A stretch of 64,000 bases of DNA. It comes from Mycobacterium kubicae (GTDB lineage: Bacteria; Actinomycetota; Actinomycetes; Mycobacteriales; Mycobacteriaceae). The notes beneath the pieces are model-generated. The model did no database searches. It saw nothing but the letters and a program-made list of their open reading frames with translations, and had not been told where the DNA came from. Position numbers and translations under genes: made by a program. This document shows positions 26,273 through 36,190 of the stretch, piece after piece. Positions within the stretch are counted from its first letter, which is position 1. Every line of letters starts with the position of its first letter. The stretch spans positions 1,302,001-1,366,000 of the forward strand of contig NZ_CP065047.1 in NCBI RefSeq assembly GCF_015689175.1, in the 5' to 3' direction.

Positions 26273-27909
26273 AGCGGGATGTTCCCATGCTTCTTCGGCG
26301 GTTGCTGGGAGATCTTGCGTTCCAGCAACCGCAGGGCGGTCCCGATGTAGCCGCGGGTGTAGGACGGCGGGATCACGGCGTCGACGTACCCGCGCTCGGC
26401 GGCCACATACGGGTTGACCAGAGTGTCTTCGTACTCCTGCTGCAAATGCAGGCGCAGCGCCTCGACATCCTCGCCGGCCTCGGCCGCTTCCTTGAGCTTC
26501 TGGCGGTAGACGAAGCCGACGGCGCCCGAGGCGCCCATCACCGCGATCTGGGCGGTCGGCCAGGCCAGGTTGACGTCGCACCCCATGTCCTTGGAACCCA
26601 TGACGCAGTACGCGCCGCCGTAGGCCTTGCGGGTGATGACGGTGATCTTCGGGACGGTCGCCTCACCGTAGGCGTAGAGCAGCTTGGCGCCGCGCCGGAT
26701 GATGCCGTTGTATTCCTGGCCGGTGCCGGGCAGGAAGCCCGGCACGTCGACCAGCATGACGATCGGGATGTTGAAGCAGTCGCAGGTCCGCACGAACCGC
26801 GCGGCCTTCTCCGAGGCGTTGATGTCCAGGCAGCCGGCGAAGTGCGTCGGCTGGTTGGCCACGATTCCGACCGGACGGCCGTCGATGCGGCCGAACCCGA
26901 CCACGATGTTCTGGGCGTAACCACCCTGGATCTCGAGGAACTCGTCCTCGTCGAGAATGCGGGTGATCACCTCGTGCATGTCATAGGGCTGGTTTGGTGA
27001 GTCCGGGATCAGCGTGTCGAGTTCGAGGTCCTCATCGGTCAGGTTTTCCTCGATGGCGCCAGCCGGCACCGGAACCGGTTCGTGTGGCGGGTCGGTGAAG
27101 TTGTTGGGCGGCAGGTAGCTGAGCAGCTCGCGGACCCACTCGAAGGCGTCCTGCTCGCCGGAGGCGACGTAGTGCAGGGTGCCCGACTTGGCCATGTGGG
27201 TGTGGGCACCGCCGAGTTCCTCCATGGTGACGTCCTCACCGGTGACGGTCTTGATGACGTCGGGGCCGGTGATGAACATCTGGCTGGTCTGGTCGACCAT
27301 CACGACGAAGTCGGTCAGGGCGGGGGAGTAGACGTGCCCGCCGGCGGCGGCTCCCATGATCAGCGAGATCTGCGGGATGACACCGGAGGCCAGGATGTTG
27401 TTGCGGAAGATGCGGCTGTACAGGCCCAGCGAGACGACGCCCTCCTGGATGCGGGCGCCGGCGCCGTCGTTGATGCCGATCAGCGGGCGACCGGTCTTGA
27501 TCGCCAGTTCCTGCACCTTGACGATCTTCTCGCCGTAGACCTCGCCCAGGCTGCCGCCGAACACGGTCGCGTCCTGGCTGAAGATGCACACGTCGCGGCC
27601 GTCGATGGTGCCGTAACCGGTCACCACACCGTCGCCGACCGGGCGGTTCTTCTCCAGCCCGAAGTTGGTGCTGCGGTGTTTGGCCAGGGCGTCGAGTTCG
27701 ACGAAGGAATCCTCGTCCAGCAGCGCGTAGATCCGTTCCCGCGCGGTGAGCTTGCCCTTGGCGTGCACCTTGTCGACGGCGGCCTCGCCGACCGGATGCA
27801 ACGACTCTTCCCGGCGCTTGTGCAGCTCCGCCAGCTTGCCGGCGGTGGTGTGGATGTCGATGGTGTGCTCGGCGGCGGGCTCGGCGGTGTGGTCGGTAAC
27901 GCTCGTCAT
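26269..27909 (-). CDS. accD5: Propionyl/acetyl-CoA carboxylase beta subunit AccD5
   Basis: A 546-residue carboxyltransferase subunit. The crotonase-like N-half ([14 protein letters not shown]) and C-half ([28 protein letters not shown]) carry the acyl-CoA and carboxybiotin oxyanion sites. It transfers CO2 from AccA3-biotin to propionyl-CoA for methylmalonyl-CoA, a precursor of methyl-branched lipids. ATG 27909 follows the homologue start MTSVTD; 9 more codons upstream are open. Divergent from birA, 85 bp apart. Confidence 0.95.
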   Translation of the reverse strand: MTSVTDHTAEPAAEHTIDIHTTAGKLAELHKRREESLHPVGEAAVDKVHAKGKLTARERIYALLDEDSFVELDALAKHRSTNFGLEKNRPVGDGVVTGYGTIDGRDVCIFSQDATVFGGSLGEVYGEKIVKVQELAIKTGRPLIGINDGAGARIQEGVVSLGLYSRIFRNNILASGVIPQISLIMGAAAGGHVYSPALTDFVVMVDQTSQMFITGPDVIKTVTGEDVTMEELGGAHTHMAKSGTLHYVASGEQDAFEWVRELLSYLPPNNFTDPPHEPVPVPAGAIEENLTDEDLELDTLIPDSPNQPYDMHEVITRILDEDEFLEIQGGYAQNIVVGFGRIDGRPVGIVANQPTHFAGCLDINASEKAARFVRTCDCFNIPIVMLVDVPGFLPGTGQEYNGIIRRGAKLLYAYGEATVPKITVITRKAYGGAYCVMGSKDMGCDVNLAWPTAQIAVMGASGAVGFVYRQKLKEAAEAGEDVEALRLHLQQEYEDTLVNPYVAAERGYVDAVIPPSYTRGYIGTALRLLERKISQQPPKKHGNIPL

Positions 27910-27994
27910 GGGAATCGATGGTATCGGCAGGCGCATCGGCGGTCGGTTCCCGCACCACTCATGTCGGCTACCCGCCGTTCTTTAGGCTGGGGAG

Positions 27995-28819
27995 GTGACC
28001 GACCGTGAAAAGCTGAGGGTGCCCCTGGACGCCGCTGCGTTGCGGGCGGAGGTGATCGGCGGCACGTCATTCTGGCGGCAACTCGACGTCGTCGAGCAAA
28101 CCGGATCCACCAACGCCGACCTGCTGTCCCGGGCGGCTGCGGGTGCCGATATCGACCGGTCGGTGCTGATCGCCGAACACCAGACCGCCGGCCGGGGGCG
28201 GCACGGACGTGGCTGGTCGGCGGCGCCGCGCGCGCAGATCACGCTGTCGGTCGGGGTGCGGGTGGATGACGTCCCACCCGCGGCCTGGGGGTGGCTGACG
28301 CTGGCCGCGGGACTGGCGGTGGTCGACGCGGTGGCGACGGAAACCACCGTCGAGGCGGGCCTGAAGTGGCCCAACGACGTGCTCGCCGGCGGCGGCAAGC
28401 TGGCCGGCATCCTGGCCGAAGTCGCGCAGCCCTACGCGGTGATCGGGATCGGGCTCAACGTCACCCAAGCACCGCAGGAGGTCGAGGGAGCCGGCGCGAC
28501 CTCGCTGCTGGACCAGGGCGTCACCGCGCCGGACCGCGACCTGCTGGTTCGCCGGCTGCTGCGCGAACTCGCCGAGCGCATCGCCGGCTGGCGACAAGCC
28601 CGCGGCGCCGACGCGCAGTTGATGGCCGACTACCGGGCGCGCAGCCTGACCATCGGGTCCCAGGTGCGCGCCGAACTGCCCGGCGGTCGCCGACTCGTCG
28701 GCATCGCCCGCGACATCGACGATCATGGGCAACTGCGCTTGGAGACCGGGCTCGACGACTCCGGCAAACCGCCCGAGATCGTCGTCGTCTCCGCTGGTGA
28801 CGTGGTGCATTTGCGGTAG
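27995..28819 (+). CDS. birA: Biotin--[acetyl-CoA carboxylase] ligase BirA
   Basis: A 274-residue biotin protein ligase that makes biotinyl-AMP and attaches biotin to the BCCP lysine of AccA3-type subunits. Biotin-binding GSTNADL (37-43), adenylate loop GRGRHGRGW (66-74) and LKWPNDV are intact. There is no N-terminal DNA-binding domain, so it is not the E. coli-type repressor. It sits divergent to accD5, which needs it indirectly. Start GTG at 27995. Confidence 0.92.
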   Translation: MTDREKLRVPLDAAALRAEVIGGTSFWRQLDVVEQTGSTNADLLSRAAAGADIDRSVLIAEHQTAGRGRHGRGWSAAPRAQITLSVGVRVDDVPPAAWGWLTLAAGLAVVDAVATETTVEAGLKWPNDVLAGGGKLAGILAEVAQPYAVIGIGLNVTQAPQEVEGAGATSLLDQGVTAPDRDLLVRRLLRELAERIAGWRQARGADAQLMADYRARSLTIGSQVRAELPGGRRLVGIARDIDDHGQLRLETGLDDSGKPPEIVVVSAGDVVHLR

Positions 28820-28850
28820 CTTCGCCCGGCCGGGCACTAGGGTCACCGTC

Positions 28851-29369
28851 ATGAGCTATCCGGACAATGCCCTGGCCGCGGGCGAACAGGTGGTGTTGCA
28901 TCGTCACCCGCACTGGAAGCGTCTGATCTGGCCCGTGGTGGTGCTGATCCTGGTGACCGCGCTGGCGGCCACGGGCTCGGGCTTCGTCAACTCCACGCCG
29001 TGGCAGCAACTGGCCAAGAACATCATCTACGGCGTCGTCTGGGGCATTTGGCTGGTGATCGTGGGCTGGCTGACGCTGTGGCCGTTTTTGACCTGGCTGA
29101 CCACCCATTTCGTGGTGACCAACCGGCGGGTGATGTACCGGCAGGGAGTGCTCACCCGCAGCGGCATCGACATCCCGCTGGCCCGGATCAACAGCGTGGA
29201 GTTCCGGGACCGGATCTTCGAACGGATCTTCCGGACCGGGACGCTGATCATCGAGTCGGCGTCACAAGATCCGTTGGAGTTCCACAACATTCCGCGGCTG
29301 CGCGAGGTGCACGCGCTGCTGTATCACGAAGTCTTCGACACCTTGGGGACCGAGGAGTCGCCCAGCTGA
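28851..29369 (+). CDS. PH domain (bPH2, YdbS-like) membrane protein (Rv3278c homologue)
   Basis: A 172-residue protein. Two hydrophobic helices (about 25-47 and 62-86) are followed by a bacterial PH domain: TTHFVVTNRRVMYRQGVL, then INSVEFRD and GTLIIESA. Similar proteins sit at the inner membrane and are of unknown function. ATG 28851 gives the same length as the M. tuberculosis protein. The 3' end overlaps the convergent gtrA-type gene by 46 bp. Confidence 0.82.
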   Translation: MSYPDNALAAGEQVVLHRHPHWKRLIWPVVVLILVTALAATGSGFVNSTPWQQLAKNIIYGVVWGIWLVIVGWLTLWPFLTWLTTHFVVTNRRVMYRQGVLTRSGIDIPLARINSVEFRDRIFERIFRTGTLIIESASQDPLEFHNIPRLREVHALLYHEVFDTLGTEESPS

Positions 29370-29986
29370 GCGGTGCCCTTGCCGCGCCGGCCGCGCCAGG
29401 CCCGCAGCAGGGTCACGTTGCCACCCTCGAGTTCGTCCTCGAACACCTCGGCGATGCCGCCGGCGGTCAGCGCCGACTCCAGCGCCTTGTCCGGGTTGCG
29501 CGCGAACTGGTCGGGGAACACCCAGCGCCGGAAGGCCCAGAACCGGAACGCCATCTGCAGCAGGTTTCCGATGATGTAGGCGGAGATGAAGTCGGCGATG
29601 TTCTCCAACGTCAGCGACACCATGGGCACACGTAGCTCGAGGACGTAGCTCGAGATCCACAGCGGTGCCATGCTCAGCAACACACCGACGCCGCTGAAGG
29701 CGAAGAACAACAGCGCTTCGTGGTGGCGTTCGCGGCCGCCGCGGTCGCGGAAGCTCCACTCCCGGTTGAGCACGTAGGACGCGATGACGGCGACGATTCC
29801 CGCGATGACCTTGGCCGTCACCGGCTTCGGCTCGAGAATTGTCAGCTTGAGGGTGTAGAAAATTGCCGAGTCGATGATGAATGTCGTGCCGCCCACGATG
29901 GCGAATTTGATCAATTCGTGGTGGCGTTCCGCGACGGGCTGCATGACCTTGGGCAGGCGCGCAATTGTGGCATCGGCAAAGGACAC
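29324..29986 (-). CDS. GtrA-family membrane protein (Rv3277 homologue)
   Basis: A 220-residue protein with four transmembrane helices typical of GtrA (KFAIVGGTTFIIDSAIF, then VLNREWSF, a Ser/Gly-rich third helix, and a fourth). GtrA proteins are thought to flip polyprenyl-linked sugars across the membrane. A hydrophilic C-terminal tail follows. GTG 29986 is chosen from similarity to the homologue start VSFADAT; ATG 30034 would add 16 residues. The gene is divergent from purK. Confidence 0.82.
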   Translation of the reverse strand: MSFADATIARLPKVMQPVAERHHELIKFAIVGGTTFIIDSAIFYTLKLTILEPKPVTAKVIAGIVAVIASYVLNREWSFRDRGGRERHHEALLFFAFSGVGVLLSMAPLWISSYVLELRVPMVSLTLENIADFISAYIIGNLLQMAFRFWAFRRWVFPDQFARNPDKALESALTAGGIAEVFEDELEGGNVTLLRAWRGRRGKGTAQLGDSSVPKVSKTS

Positions 29987-30085
29987 AACTCGGCAGTCTA
30001 CGGTCGTACGCGAAAGCGGTGCAAAATAATACATAACGATTTGGTTCCGCAGCCGCTAAACACGCCGGTCAGACGCCATGACACC

Positions 30086-31312
30086 ATGATGGCCGTGCCG
30101 AGTCCCCGCACCCCTGTTGTCGCCATGGTCGGCGGTGGTCAGCTGGCCCGGATGACCCATCAGGCCGCCATCGCGCTGGGCCAGAACCTGCGCGTCCTGG
30201 TCACCGCGGCCGACGAGCCGGCCGCGCAGGTCAGCCCGAACGTGGTGATCGGGTCCCACACCGAGCTGGACGACCTGCGCCGAGTGGCCAGCGGCGCCAC
30301 CGTGCTGACCTTCGACCACGAACACGTCCCCACCGAGCTGCTGGAAAAGCTCGTCGCCGAGGGCGTCAACGTCGCGCCGCCGCCGCAGGCCCTGGTGCAT
30401 GCCCAGGACAAGCTGGTGATGCGCCAGCGCCTGGAAGCGCTGGGCGCGCCGGTACCCCGCTACACCGGAATCGACAACCTCGACCGCCTGGGCGAGCTGG
30501 ATGCGTTCGCGGCCGGCCTGGACGCCCCCGGCGACGCCGGCCTGGTGGTCAAGGCGGTCCGCGGGGGTTACGACGGGCGCGGTGTGCGGATGGCGCGTGA
30601 TCTGGCCCAAGCCCGCGACATTGCCCGTGAGTACCTGGAAGGCGGGGTGCCGGTGCTGGTCGAGGAGCGGGTGCAGCTGCGCCGCGAACTGTCGGCGCTG
30701 GTGGCGCGTTCGCCGTTCGGGCAGGGCGCGGCGTGGCCGGTGGTGGAAACCGTGCAGCGCGACGGGATCTGCGTGCAGGTGATCGCGCCTGCCCCGGACC
30801 TGCCCGATGACGTGGCTGCCGCCGCTCAGCAGCTCGCGCTGCGGTTGGCCGCCGAGCTGGGCGTTGTCGGTGTGCTCGCCGTCGAGCTGTTCGAGACGGT
30901 CGAGGGCGGGCTGCTGATCAACGAGTTGGCGATGCGCCCGCACAACTCCGGGCACTGGACCATGGACGGGTCCAAGACGAGCCAGTTCGAACAGCATCTG
31001 CGCGCGGTGCTGGACTACCCGCTCGGCGACACCGAAGTCACCGTGCCGGTGACGGTGATGGCCAACGTGCTCGGTGCCGCCGAGGCGCCGGCCATGTCGG
31101 TCGACGAGCGGTTGCATCATCTGTTCGCCCGCATGCCGGACGCGCGGGTGCACCTGTACGGCAAGGCGGAGCGGCCCGGACGCAAGGTCGGGCACATCAA
31201 CTTCCTCGGCGCGGACCCCGCGGCGCTGCCGCAGCTGCGGGAACGGGCGGAGCTGGCGGCGCACTGGTTGGCGCACGGGCAGTGGGCGGATGGATGGGAT
31301 GCGCATTCATGA
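30086..31312 (+). CDS. purK: 5-(Carboxyamino)imidazole ribonucleotide synthase PurK
   Basis: A 408-residue ATP-grasp enzyme of purine synthesis that joins AIR, bicarbonate and ATP to give N5-[14 protein letters not shown] opens the N-terminal domain; [13 protein letters not shown] is the nucleotide loop, EERV and [12 protein letters not shown] are metal/substrate motifs. Two adjacent ATGs (30086, 30089) could start it. Its stop overlaps the purE start (ATGA), so the two enzymes of this step are coupled. Confidence 0.94.
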   Translation: MMAVPSPRTPVVAMVGGGQLARMTHQAAIALGQNLRVLVTAADEPAAQVSPNVVIGSHTELDDLRRVASGATVLTFDHEHVPTELLEKLVAEGVNVAPPPQALVHAQDKLVMRQRLEALGAPVPRYTGIDNLDRLGELDAFAAGLDAPGDAGLVVKAVRGGYDGRGVRMARDLAQARDIAREYLEGGVPVLVEERVQLRRELSALVARSPFGQGAAWPVVETVQRDGICVQVIAPAPDLPDDVAAAAQQLALRLAAELGVVGVLAVELFETVEGGLLINELAMRPHNSGHWTMDGSKTSQFEQHLRAVLDYPLGDTEVTVPVTVMANVLGAAEAPAMSVDERLHHLFARMPDARVHLYGKAERPGRKVGHINFLGADPAALPQLRERAELAAHWLAHGQWADGWDAHS

Positions 31313-31830
31313 CAGAGCCTGAGCACCGACCCCGGGTCGGGGTCATCATGGGCAGCGACAGCGACTGGTCGGTGATGGCCGATGCCGCCGCGGCGCTGGC
31401 CGAGTTCGACATTCCGGCCGAGGTGCGGGTGGTCTCGGCCCATCGCACGCCGCAGGTGATGTTCGACTACGCCCGCAGCGCGGCCGACCGCGGCCTCGAG
31501 GTGATCATCGCCGGGGCAGGCGGCGCGGCGCACCTGCCCGGCATGGTCGCCGCGGCGACGCCGTTGCCGGTGATCGGGGTCCCGGTGCCGCTGGGCCGCC
31601 TCGACGGCCTGGATTCGCTGTTGTCGATCGTGCAGATGCCGGCCGGGGTGCCGGTGGCCACGGTGTCCATCGGCGGCGCCCGCAACGCCGGGTTGCTGGC
31701 GGTGCGGATCCTGGGGTCGTCCGACCCGCAGCTGCGGGCGCGCATCCTGGCGTTCCAAGACGAGCTGGCGCAGAGCGTGCGGGCCAAGGATGCGGCGCTG
31801 CGCGATTCTCAGGGTAAAGTTACTGGCTAG
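31309..31830 (+). CDS. purE: N5-CAIR mutase PurE
   Basis: A 173-residue class I PurE, which rearranges N5-CAIR to [13 protein letters not shown] (phosphate-binding loop), SAHRTP and GGAAHLPGM are the family signatures, with the catalytic His in the AHR segment. It overlaps purK by 4 nt and precedes fadE25 after 84 bp. Confidence 0.95.
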   Translation: MTEPEHRPRVGVIMGSDSDWSVMADAAAALAEFDIPAEVRVVSAHRTPQVMFDYARSAADRGLEVIIAGAGGAAHLPGMVAAATPLPVIGVPVPLGRLDGLDSLLSIVQMPAGVPVATVSIGGARNAGLLAVRILGSSDPQLRARILAFQDELAQSVRAKDAALRDSQGKVTG

Positions 31831-31914
31831 TAGCCTGGCGAGTGTTTGTTCCTCGCGGGCCCAGCACCGGCCCGGGAGATACGGCGCCGTAGGCATAGCG
31901 CAAGGAGGCTCGAG

Positions 31915-33084
31915 ATGGCCGGTTGGGCCGGAAACCCGACGTTTGATCTGTTTCAGTTACCCGAAGAGCACCAGGAATTGCGGGCCGCGATCCGGGCGCT
32001 GGCGGAAAAGGAGATCGCTCCCCACGCCGCCGACGTGGACGAGAACTCCCGCTTCCCGCAGGAAGCTCTGGACGCGCTGAATGCTAACGGCTTCAACGCC
32101 GTACACGTCCCGGAGGAGTACGGCGGCCAGGGCGCTGACTCGGTGGCGGCCTGCATCGTCATCGAGGAGGTGGCCCGCGTCGACGCCTCGGCGTCGCTGA
32201 TCCCGGCGGTCAACAAGCTGGGCACCATGGGTCTGATCCTGCGCGGCTCCGACGAACTGAAGAAGCAGGTGCTGCCCTCGATCGCCGACGGCACGGCCAT
32301 GGCCTCCTACGCCCTGAGCGAACGGGAAGCCGGTTCGGACGCCGCGGCGATGCGCACCCGCGCCAAGGCCGACGGCGACGACTGGATCCTCAACGGCGCC
32401 AAGTGCTGGATCACCAACGGCGGCAAGTCGTCGTGGTACACCGTCATGGCCGTCACCGACCCGGACAAGGGCGCCAACGGCATCTCGTCGTTCATGGTGC
32501 ACGTCGACGACGAGGGATTCACCGTCGGCCCGAAAGAAAAGAAGCTGGGCATCAAGGGTTCGCCCACCACCGAGTTGTACTTCGAGAACTGCCGCATTCC
32601 CGGCGACCGCATCATCGGCGAGCCGGGCACCGGCTTCAAGACCGCGCTGGCCACCCTCGATCACACCCGCCCCACCATCGGCGCCCAGGCCGTCGGCATC
32701 GCCCAGGGCGCGGTCGACGCCGCGATCGCTTACACCAAGGAACGCAAGCAGTTCGGCCGCCCGGTCAGCGACAACCAGGGTGTGCAGTTCATGCTCGCCG
32801 ACATGGCGATGAAGGTGGAAGCGGCGCGGCTGACCGTCTACCACGCCGCCGCCCGCGCCGAGCGCGGCGAGTCCAACCTCGGCTTCATCTCCGCGGCGTC
32901 GAAGTGCTTTGCCTCCGACGTGGCGATGGAGGTGACCACCGACGCCGTGCAGCTGTTCGGCGGCTACGGCTACACCCAGGACTTCCCGGTGGAACGCATG
33001 ATGCGCGACGCCAAGATCACCCAGATCTACGAAGGCACCAACCAGATTCAGCGCGTGGTGATGAGCCGCGCCCTGCTGCGCTGA
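31915..33084 (+). CDS. fadE25: Acyl-CoA dehydrogenase FadE25
   Basis: A 389-residue flavoprotein that introduces the first double bond of beta-oxidation. The FAD/substrate signatures ASYALSEREAGSDAAAM and GGYGYTQDFPVERMMRDA are intact, with the catalytic Glu in YEGTNQIQ near residue 368. ATG 31915 is placed by AAGGAGG at 31902-31908. Strongly conserved and abundant in mycobacteria. The two-component/PP2C genes begin 251 bp later. Confidence 0.94.
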   Translation: MAGWAGNPTFDLFQLPEEHQELRAAIRALAEKEIAPHAADVDENSRFPQEALDALNANGFNAVHVPEEYGGQGADSVAACIVIEEVARVDASASLIPAVNKLGTMGLILRGSDELKKQVLPSIADGTAMASYALSEREAGSDAAAMRTRAKADGDDWILNGAKCWITNGGKSSWYTVMAVTDPDKGANGISSFMVHVDDEGFTVGPKEKKLGIKGSPTTELYFENCRIPGDRIIGEPGTGFKTALATLDHTRPTIGAQAVGIAQGAVDAAIAYTKERKQFGRPVSDNQGVQFMLADMAMKVEAARLTVYHAAARAERGESNLGFISAASKCFASDVAMEVTTDAVQLFGGYGYTQDFPVERMMRDAKITQIYEGTNQIQRVVMSRALLR

Positions 33085-33335
33085 TCCCCGTTCACCTCAA
33101 CCGCAACCGGCCGGCCGGAAACCCCGGCGTGATGTCGGCGTATCTGCAGGGAAAGGCCAGCCATACCGCATAGGATGCACGCGGGCAACCAATCCGCACG
33201 CTATCGGGCGGCCGGCGGGGGTCGAAGGTCACGCGCGCAGTCTGTGATGCTGCCGACTATTGTCGTTCTTCGTCCTACTCGAGCAGACGGGTGTTACCAC
33301 GGCCAGGGGGTGTTACTTGAAGGACGTTGGCTGCC
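33085..33335. other. Intergenic region before the PP2C signalling genes
   Basis: 251 bp with no gene and no clear promoter. AAGGA at 33319-33323 is the presumed ribosome binding site of the phosphatase gene. Whether the region marks one end of an insertion relative to M. tuberculosis cannot be seen from flanking repeats; none is visible. Confidence 0.5.
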
Positions 33336-34562
33336 GTGCGTGCGCCACATGAACCCGAACTGACGCCAGGTATCGCTCCCGGCCTCGACTCGACGGCTCA
33401 TTGGCAATCGCTTTCGCTCCTGTTGGTCGAAGACGACCGCGGTGACGCGGTGTTGGTGGAAGACCTGATCGCCGACGCCGTCGCCAACATCGACGTCGTG
33501 TGGGCCCAATCGATGGCGCACGCGGAGCGCGAACTCGCCTCGTCCCGCCCAGACTGCGTACTGCTCGACCTGAACCTGCCCGACGCCAACGGCATCGACG
33601 CGTTGGACCGCATCCTCAAAAGTGACGCCACCGTCCCGATCGTGGTGCTGACCGGACTGAACGACGAGTACTTCGGCGCTTCGGCCGTGGCCGCCGGTGC
33701 GCAGGACTACCTGGTCAAGGGCCGCGTCGAGCCGGAGATGCTGCGCCGGGCGCTGTTGTATGCGATCGAGCGCAAACGCGCCGAACTCATCGCGGCCGAC
33801 CTGCATGCCACCCAGCTGCGCGCCCGGGAGAACGCCCTGCTGGAACGGGGGCTGCTGCCCTCGCCGATTTTGCTGGAGAACCCGGGCGTCGACATCGTCA
33901 CCCGCTACCGGCCCAGCCGGGAGAACGCGCTGCTGTGCGGAGACTTCTACGACGTCGTCCAGATGCCGGACCGGGTCGTGCACGTCCTGATCGGTGACGT
34001 CGCCGGGCATGGCCCGGACGAGGCGGCCCTGGGCGCGGCACTGCGGATCGCCTGGCGCACGCTCACCTTCTCCGGCATTCACGGTGTCGACCTGATGCGC
34101 CGCCTCGAGCGGGTCCTGCACGCCGAGCGCACCGACACGGGGATCTTCGCGACGGTGCTCAGCCTGGCGATCCATCCCGACAGCTCCCGCGTCACCGCCG
34201 TCCGCGCCGGCCACCCCGGAATGTTGTTGCAAAGCGCGGACACGGTGGAGTGGATCGAGCCGCCGGGCGGCCCCGCGCTGGGCCTGCGTTTCGACCACTG
34301 GCCGCACTACGACTTCGACCTGCCGCCCGGTCAGGGCCTGCTGCTGCTCACCGACGGGTTGTTCGAAGGCTATTCCGGTCGTGGCATCGAACGCCTCGGC
34401 GAGGACGGTCTGCTGGCGCTGGCACGCTCGCACGTCAACCTGCCGGGCCCCGCGTTCGTCGACGCGCTGATCGACGGCGCTCAAGAACGTGCCCAATCGC
34501 GCGGTGGGCTCACCGACGACATTGCCGTGGTGCGCGTCGAGCGCACGATGGGGATGCCCTGA
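33336..34562 (+). CDS. Response regulator with PP2C-type (RsbU/SpoIIE-like) phosphatase output
   Basis: A 408-residue protein. The receiver domain (about 25-150) has VEDD (31-34) and the phosphoacceptor Asp78 in LLDLNLPDANG. A short coiled linker (ERKRAELIAADL) leads to a PP2C domain (about 185-405) with metal Asp in CGDFYD and GDVAGHG, then LLLTDGLFE and GLTDDIAVV. Such proteins dephosphorylate anti-anti-sigma factors. GTG 33336 is chosen; TTG 33327 is possible, the ribosome site lying 12 or 3 nt away. It overlaps the kinase start by 1 nt. It is not at this place in M. tuberculosis. Confidence 0.87.
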   Translation: MRAPHEPELTPGIAPGLDSTAHWQSLSLLLVEDDRGDAVLVEDLIADAVANIDVVWAQSMAHAERELASSRPDCVLLDLNLPDANGIDALDRILKSDATVPIVVLTGLNDEYFGASAVAAGAQDYLVKGRVEPEMLRRALLYAIERKRAELIAADLHATQLRARENALLERGLLPSPILLENPGVDIVTRYRPSRENALLCGDFYDVVQMPDRVVHVLIGDVAGHGPDEAALGAALRIAWRTLTFSGIHGVDLMRRLERVLHAERTDTGIFATVLSLAIHPDSSRVTAVRAGHPGMLLQSADTVEWIEPPGGPALGLRFDHWPHYDFDLPPGQGLLLLTDGLFEGYSGRGIERLGEDGLLALARSHVNLPGPAFVDALIDGAQERAQSRGGLTDDIAVVRVERTMGMP

Positions 34563-36190
34563 TGGCCGAGGCGTCGGCGCCCCTGCGGGGAGCGCAGCTC
34601 ACGGTGCGCGGCTGGCAGGCGCTGGTCTTGTCGGTCATGGGCGCGGTGGTGCTCATCGGCGCGATAGCCAGCGCCGTGTTGCTCCACCGCACCGACGAGA
34701 TGTCGCGCCAGCTGCGCGACGAAGTTCAGCCGGCGCGCGTGCAGGCGGCGCTGCTGCAGTCGGCCCTGCGCGACCAGGAGACCGGGGTGCGCGGCTACCT
34801 GATGGCCGCCGATCCCCAGTTCCTCAGCCCCTATTACGACGGCCAACGCGCCGAGAAAGCGGCGGCCGACGACATCCGCCGCCGGGTGAGTCACCGCCCG
34901 GAGCTGCTAGCCGACCTGGACGCCATCGAAGGTGCCGCCGCCATCTGGCGGACGAGTTATGCCGAGCCGCTGATCGCCACCGTGATCCCAGCCTCTCCGA
35001 CCGTCATGAACAGCGATATAGCCACCCTGGGAAAGACCCAATTCGACCATCTCCGAACGCTTTTCAATGTCCAGAACGACAAGCTTGCCGCGGCTCGCGA
35101 CGACGGGGCCGCCAACGTCGAACGCTTCAACCGCTGGCGGAATCGGGTGCTGGGCTTCATCGTGCTGGTGTTCATCACGACGGCGGCACTGTTGGGCCTG
35201 CTGATTCGGCGCGCGGTGACCACTCCGCTCGCATCGTTGGCCGCGTCATGTCGGCGGATCACCGAAGGCGACTTCGAGGAATCGATCGTCGCGCCCGATC
35301 GGCCCAAAGACATCCGCGATATCGCCAATGATGTGGAGAACATGCGCCAGCGCATCGTGGCAGAGCTCAACGCGTCGCGTTCGGCCCAAGCTCTGCTGGA
35401 CGAGCAGGCGATCGAGTTGCGCCGCTCGAATGCCGAACTCGAACAGTTCGCCTACGTCGCGTCGCACGACCTGCAGGAGCCGCTGCGCAAGGTCGCCTCG
35501 TTCTGCCAGTTGCTCGAGAAGCGATACGGCGACAAGCTCGACGAGCGCGGCCTGCAATACATCGAATTCGCCGTCGACGGAGCCAAGCGGATGCAGGTGC
35601 TGATCAACGACCTGCTCAGTTTCTCCCGGGTCGGCCGGCTGGGCACCAAGTACGGCGAGGTCACGCTGGACACAGCGCTGGACGCCGCCATCGCCAACCT
35701 GTCCACCGCGGTCGAGGAATCGGGCACCCGCATCGAGCGCCCGAAGCGGCTGCCGCAGGTCATGGGCGACCCGACGCTGCTGACCATGTTGTGGCAGAAC
35801 CTGATTGGCAATGCGGTGAAGTTCCGGCAAGAGGGCGTGCCGCCGTGCATCGTCATCGACTGCCAACCGGGAACCGGTGACCGGGACGGGCAATGGCTGT
35901 TCAGCGTGACCGACAACGGCATCGGTATCCCCGAAGAGTTCGCCGACAAGGTCTTCGTCATATTCCAGCGCCTGCACGGTCGCGATGTGTACGGTGGTAC
36001 CGGCCTGGGTCTGGCGCTGTGCAAGAAGATCATCGAGCACCACGGCGGCCGTGTTTGGATCGATACGTCCTACTCGGATGGAACCCGGTTCGAGTTCACG
36101 CTGCCCGTTGCCGAAGCCACCCCCGAGCCCCCTGCCCACCCCGTGGGCGCACCCGACGACTTAGCCATTACGGGAGGAACGCAGAGATGA
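34562..36190 (+). CDS. CHASE3-domain sensor histidine kinase
   Basis: A 542-residue membrane kinase. First membrane helix about residues 19-41, an extracytoplasmic CHASE3-like sensor domain (contains RDQETGVRGYLMA), a second helix (VLGFIVLVFITTAALLGLLI), a HAMP linker, a coiled coil, the HisKA domain with His302 in SHDLQEPLRK, and an HATPase domain with NLIGNAVKF, DNGIGI and GTGLGLALCKK. All catalytic boxes look intact. The kinase probably signals to the receiver-PP2C protein and/or the following response regulator. It overlaps both neighbours. Confidence 0.9.
   Translation: MAEASAPLRGAQLTVRGWQALVLSVMGAVVLIGAIASAVLLHRTDEMSRQLRDEVQPARVQAALLQSALRDQETGVRGYLMAADPQFLSPYYDGQRAEKAAADDIRRRVSHRPELLADLDAIEGAAAIWRTSYAEPLIATVIPASPTVMNSDIATLGKTQFDHLRTLFNVQNDKLAAARDDGAANVERFNRWRNRVLGFIVLVFITTAALLGLLIRRAVTTPLASLAASCRRITEGDFEESIVAPDRPKDIRDIANDVENMRQRIVAELNASRSAQALLDEQAIELRRSNAELEQFAYVASHDLQEPLRKVASFCQLLEKRYGDKLDERGLQYIEFAVDGAKRMQVLINDLLSFSRVGRLGTKYGEVTLDTALDAAIANLSTAVEESGTRIERPKRLPQVMGDPTLLTMLWQNLIGNAVKFRQEGVPPCIVIDCQPGTGDRDGQWLFSVTDNGIGIPEEFADKVFVIFQRLHGRDVYGGTGLGLALCKKIIEHHGGRVWIDTSYSDGTRFEFTLPVAEATPEPPAHPVGAPDDLAITGGTQR

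Noticed and set aside
33261..33330. SigF promoter before the PP2C gene
   Set aside because: GTTCT and GGGTG are present but the spacer is about 20 nt and both cores are off consensus.
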